Of a stretch of 23,000 nt of DNA, positions 22,456 through 23,000 are shown one piece after another (the first letter of the stretch is position 1; each line of letters opens with the position of its first letter). Source of the DNA: JBBKXP01 sp038251315. Lineage in GTDB: Bacteria > Pseudomonadota > Alphaproteobacteria > Rhodobacterales > Rhodobacteraceae. The stretch lies in the NCBI GenBank assembly GCA_038251315.1, contig JBBSBK010000053.1, forward strand, positions 1-23,000, written 5' to 3'. The position numbers and the translations under genes are program-made. The notes under the pieces were generated by a model. That model was given only the letters and a program-made list of their open reading frames with translations. It was not told where the DNA came from and ran no database searches.

Positions 22456-23000
22456 CGACGCGGATCGAGGCGGACTACCTGATCGAGACGGCCATCGACC
22501 CGCGCCGCGCCGCCGAGATCATGGCGGGGGAACAATCGTCTGGCACCTTCGTCACGCTGCCCGGCGAAACCGCCGAACTGCTGGATCGGGCGGCGGCGCG
22601 GATCGAACGGCTGGAGGAACACGACAGCGTCGCGCAGCCGTCGCTGCCCGGTGCGTCGGTCGGGCCCGCATACCGCCGCGCCAGTGTGACCCTGTCTTGG
22701 CCGCTCGATAATCTGGGGCCGTCTTTGCCCAACCTGATGGCCACAATTGCGGGCAACCTGTTCGAATTGCGTCCGTTTTCGGGTCTGCGACTTGTCGATA
22801 TCCGGCTGCCTGCGGCCTTTGCAGAAACCTGTCCCGGCCCGCGCTTCGGTGTTGCGGGTACCCGGCAGCTGGCCGGCGTCGCCGCCGGTCCGTTGATCGG
22901 CACGATCGTCAAGCCCAGCGTCGGGCTGAGCGCCGAAGGCACGGCCGCGCTGGTCGCCGATCTGGCGAAAGCCGGGATCGACTTCATCAAGGACGACGAA
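22452..23000 (+). CDS. RuBisCO-like protein, probable 3-oxo-isoapionate 4-phosphate decarboxylase (OiaX) or transcarboxylase/hydrolase (OiaT), 3' end missing
   Basis: The first 183 residues show the RuBisCO large-subunit N-terminal domain (EADYLIET start, GTF segment near 31) and the start of the barrel. GTIVKPSVGLS (150-160) aligns with the RuBisCO loop holding Lys175, here Lys154; the second lysine of KPKLG is replaced by Ser. The final visible residues FIKDDE contain the carbamylated-lysine motif (Lys180, Asp182, Glu183 equivalent to RuBisCO Lys201, Asp203, Glu204). The sequence is too divergent for a carbon-fixing RuBisCO, and its operon with apnL and apsD fits the RuBisCO-like enzymes of D-apiose catabolism. 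These act on 3-oxo-isoapionate 4-phosphate; OiaX and OiaT cannot be separated from this fragment. Its kinase partner (OiaK type) is not in the window. Confidence 0.88.
   Translation, partial: MTTRIEADYLIETAIDPRRAAEIMAGEQSSGTFVTLPGETAELLDRAAARIERLEEHDSVAQPSLPGASVGPAYRRASVTLSWPLDNLGPSLPNLMATIAGNLFELRPFSGLRLVDIRLPAAFAETCPGPRFGVAGTRQLAGVAAGPLIGTIVKPSVGLSAEGTAALVADLAKAGIDFIKDDE

Noticed and set aside
22452..23000. Carbon-fixing RuBisCO large subunit
   Set aside because: The N-terminal domain is divergent, the KPKLG loop is changed to KPSVG, and the gene sits in a sugar-catabolic operon with no phosphoribulokinase or small subunit nearby.

Overview
The window is GC-rich and almost fully coding. 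It has tightly packed ATGA-type overlaps, alphaproteobacterial-style simple-sugar ABC transporters, and Gfo/Idh/MocA and TIM-barrel sugar enzymes. This suggests an alphaproteobacterium, probably Rhodobacterales; that placement is an inference from gene content and base composition only. No rRNA, tRNA, insertion sequence, phage gene or CRISPR array was seen.

Left part (1-11515, all + strand): a truncated TIM-barrel sugar isomerase/epimerase is followed by transporter A (periplasmic binding protein, tandem-NBD ATPase, two permeases) and two Gfo/Idh/MocA oxidoreductases. A low-GC leader with two hairpins (7618-7738) precedes transporter B (binding protein, one permease, one single-NBD ATPase) and a D-2-hydroxyacid dehydrogenase. 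An RpiR-type regulator faces this block convergently (11522-12412, - strand). The substrates of A and B cannot be read from the sequence.

Right part (12626-23000): this is recognisable as a D-apiose/D-apionate catabolic locus. A GntR/FadR-type regulator (19021-19740) lies between two divergent groups. On the - strand are D-apionate oxidoisomerase (apnO), a TIM-barrel enzyme that could be a 3-oxo-isoapionate decarboxylase, and transporter C. In transporter C the tandem ATPase and one permease are fused into a single 815-residue protein. On the + strand are D-apionate lactonase (apnL), D-apiose dehydrogenase (apsD) and the start of a RuBisCO-like protein, joined by 4-bp overlaps and cut by the window edge.

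Expected flow: transporter C imports the sugar; ApsD oxidises D-apiose to the lactone; ApnL opens it to D-apionate; ApnO oxidises and rearranges it to 3-oxo-isoapionate. That product is then either decarboxylated directly (OiaC-type) or phosphorylated by a kinase outside the window and cleaved by the RuBisCO-like protein. Five copies of a TGGTATRAT-like half-site lie in the three intergenic regions of this locus, one of them over a consensus TATAAT box upstream of apnL. This points to one GntR-controlled regulon. Each of the three binding-protein genes is followed by a strong stem-loop before the next transporter gene.
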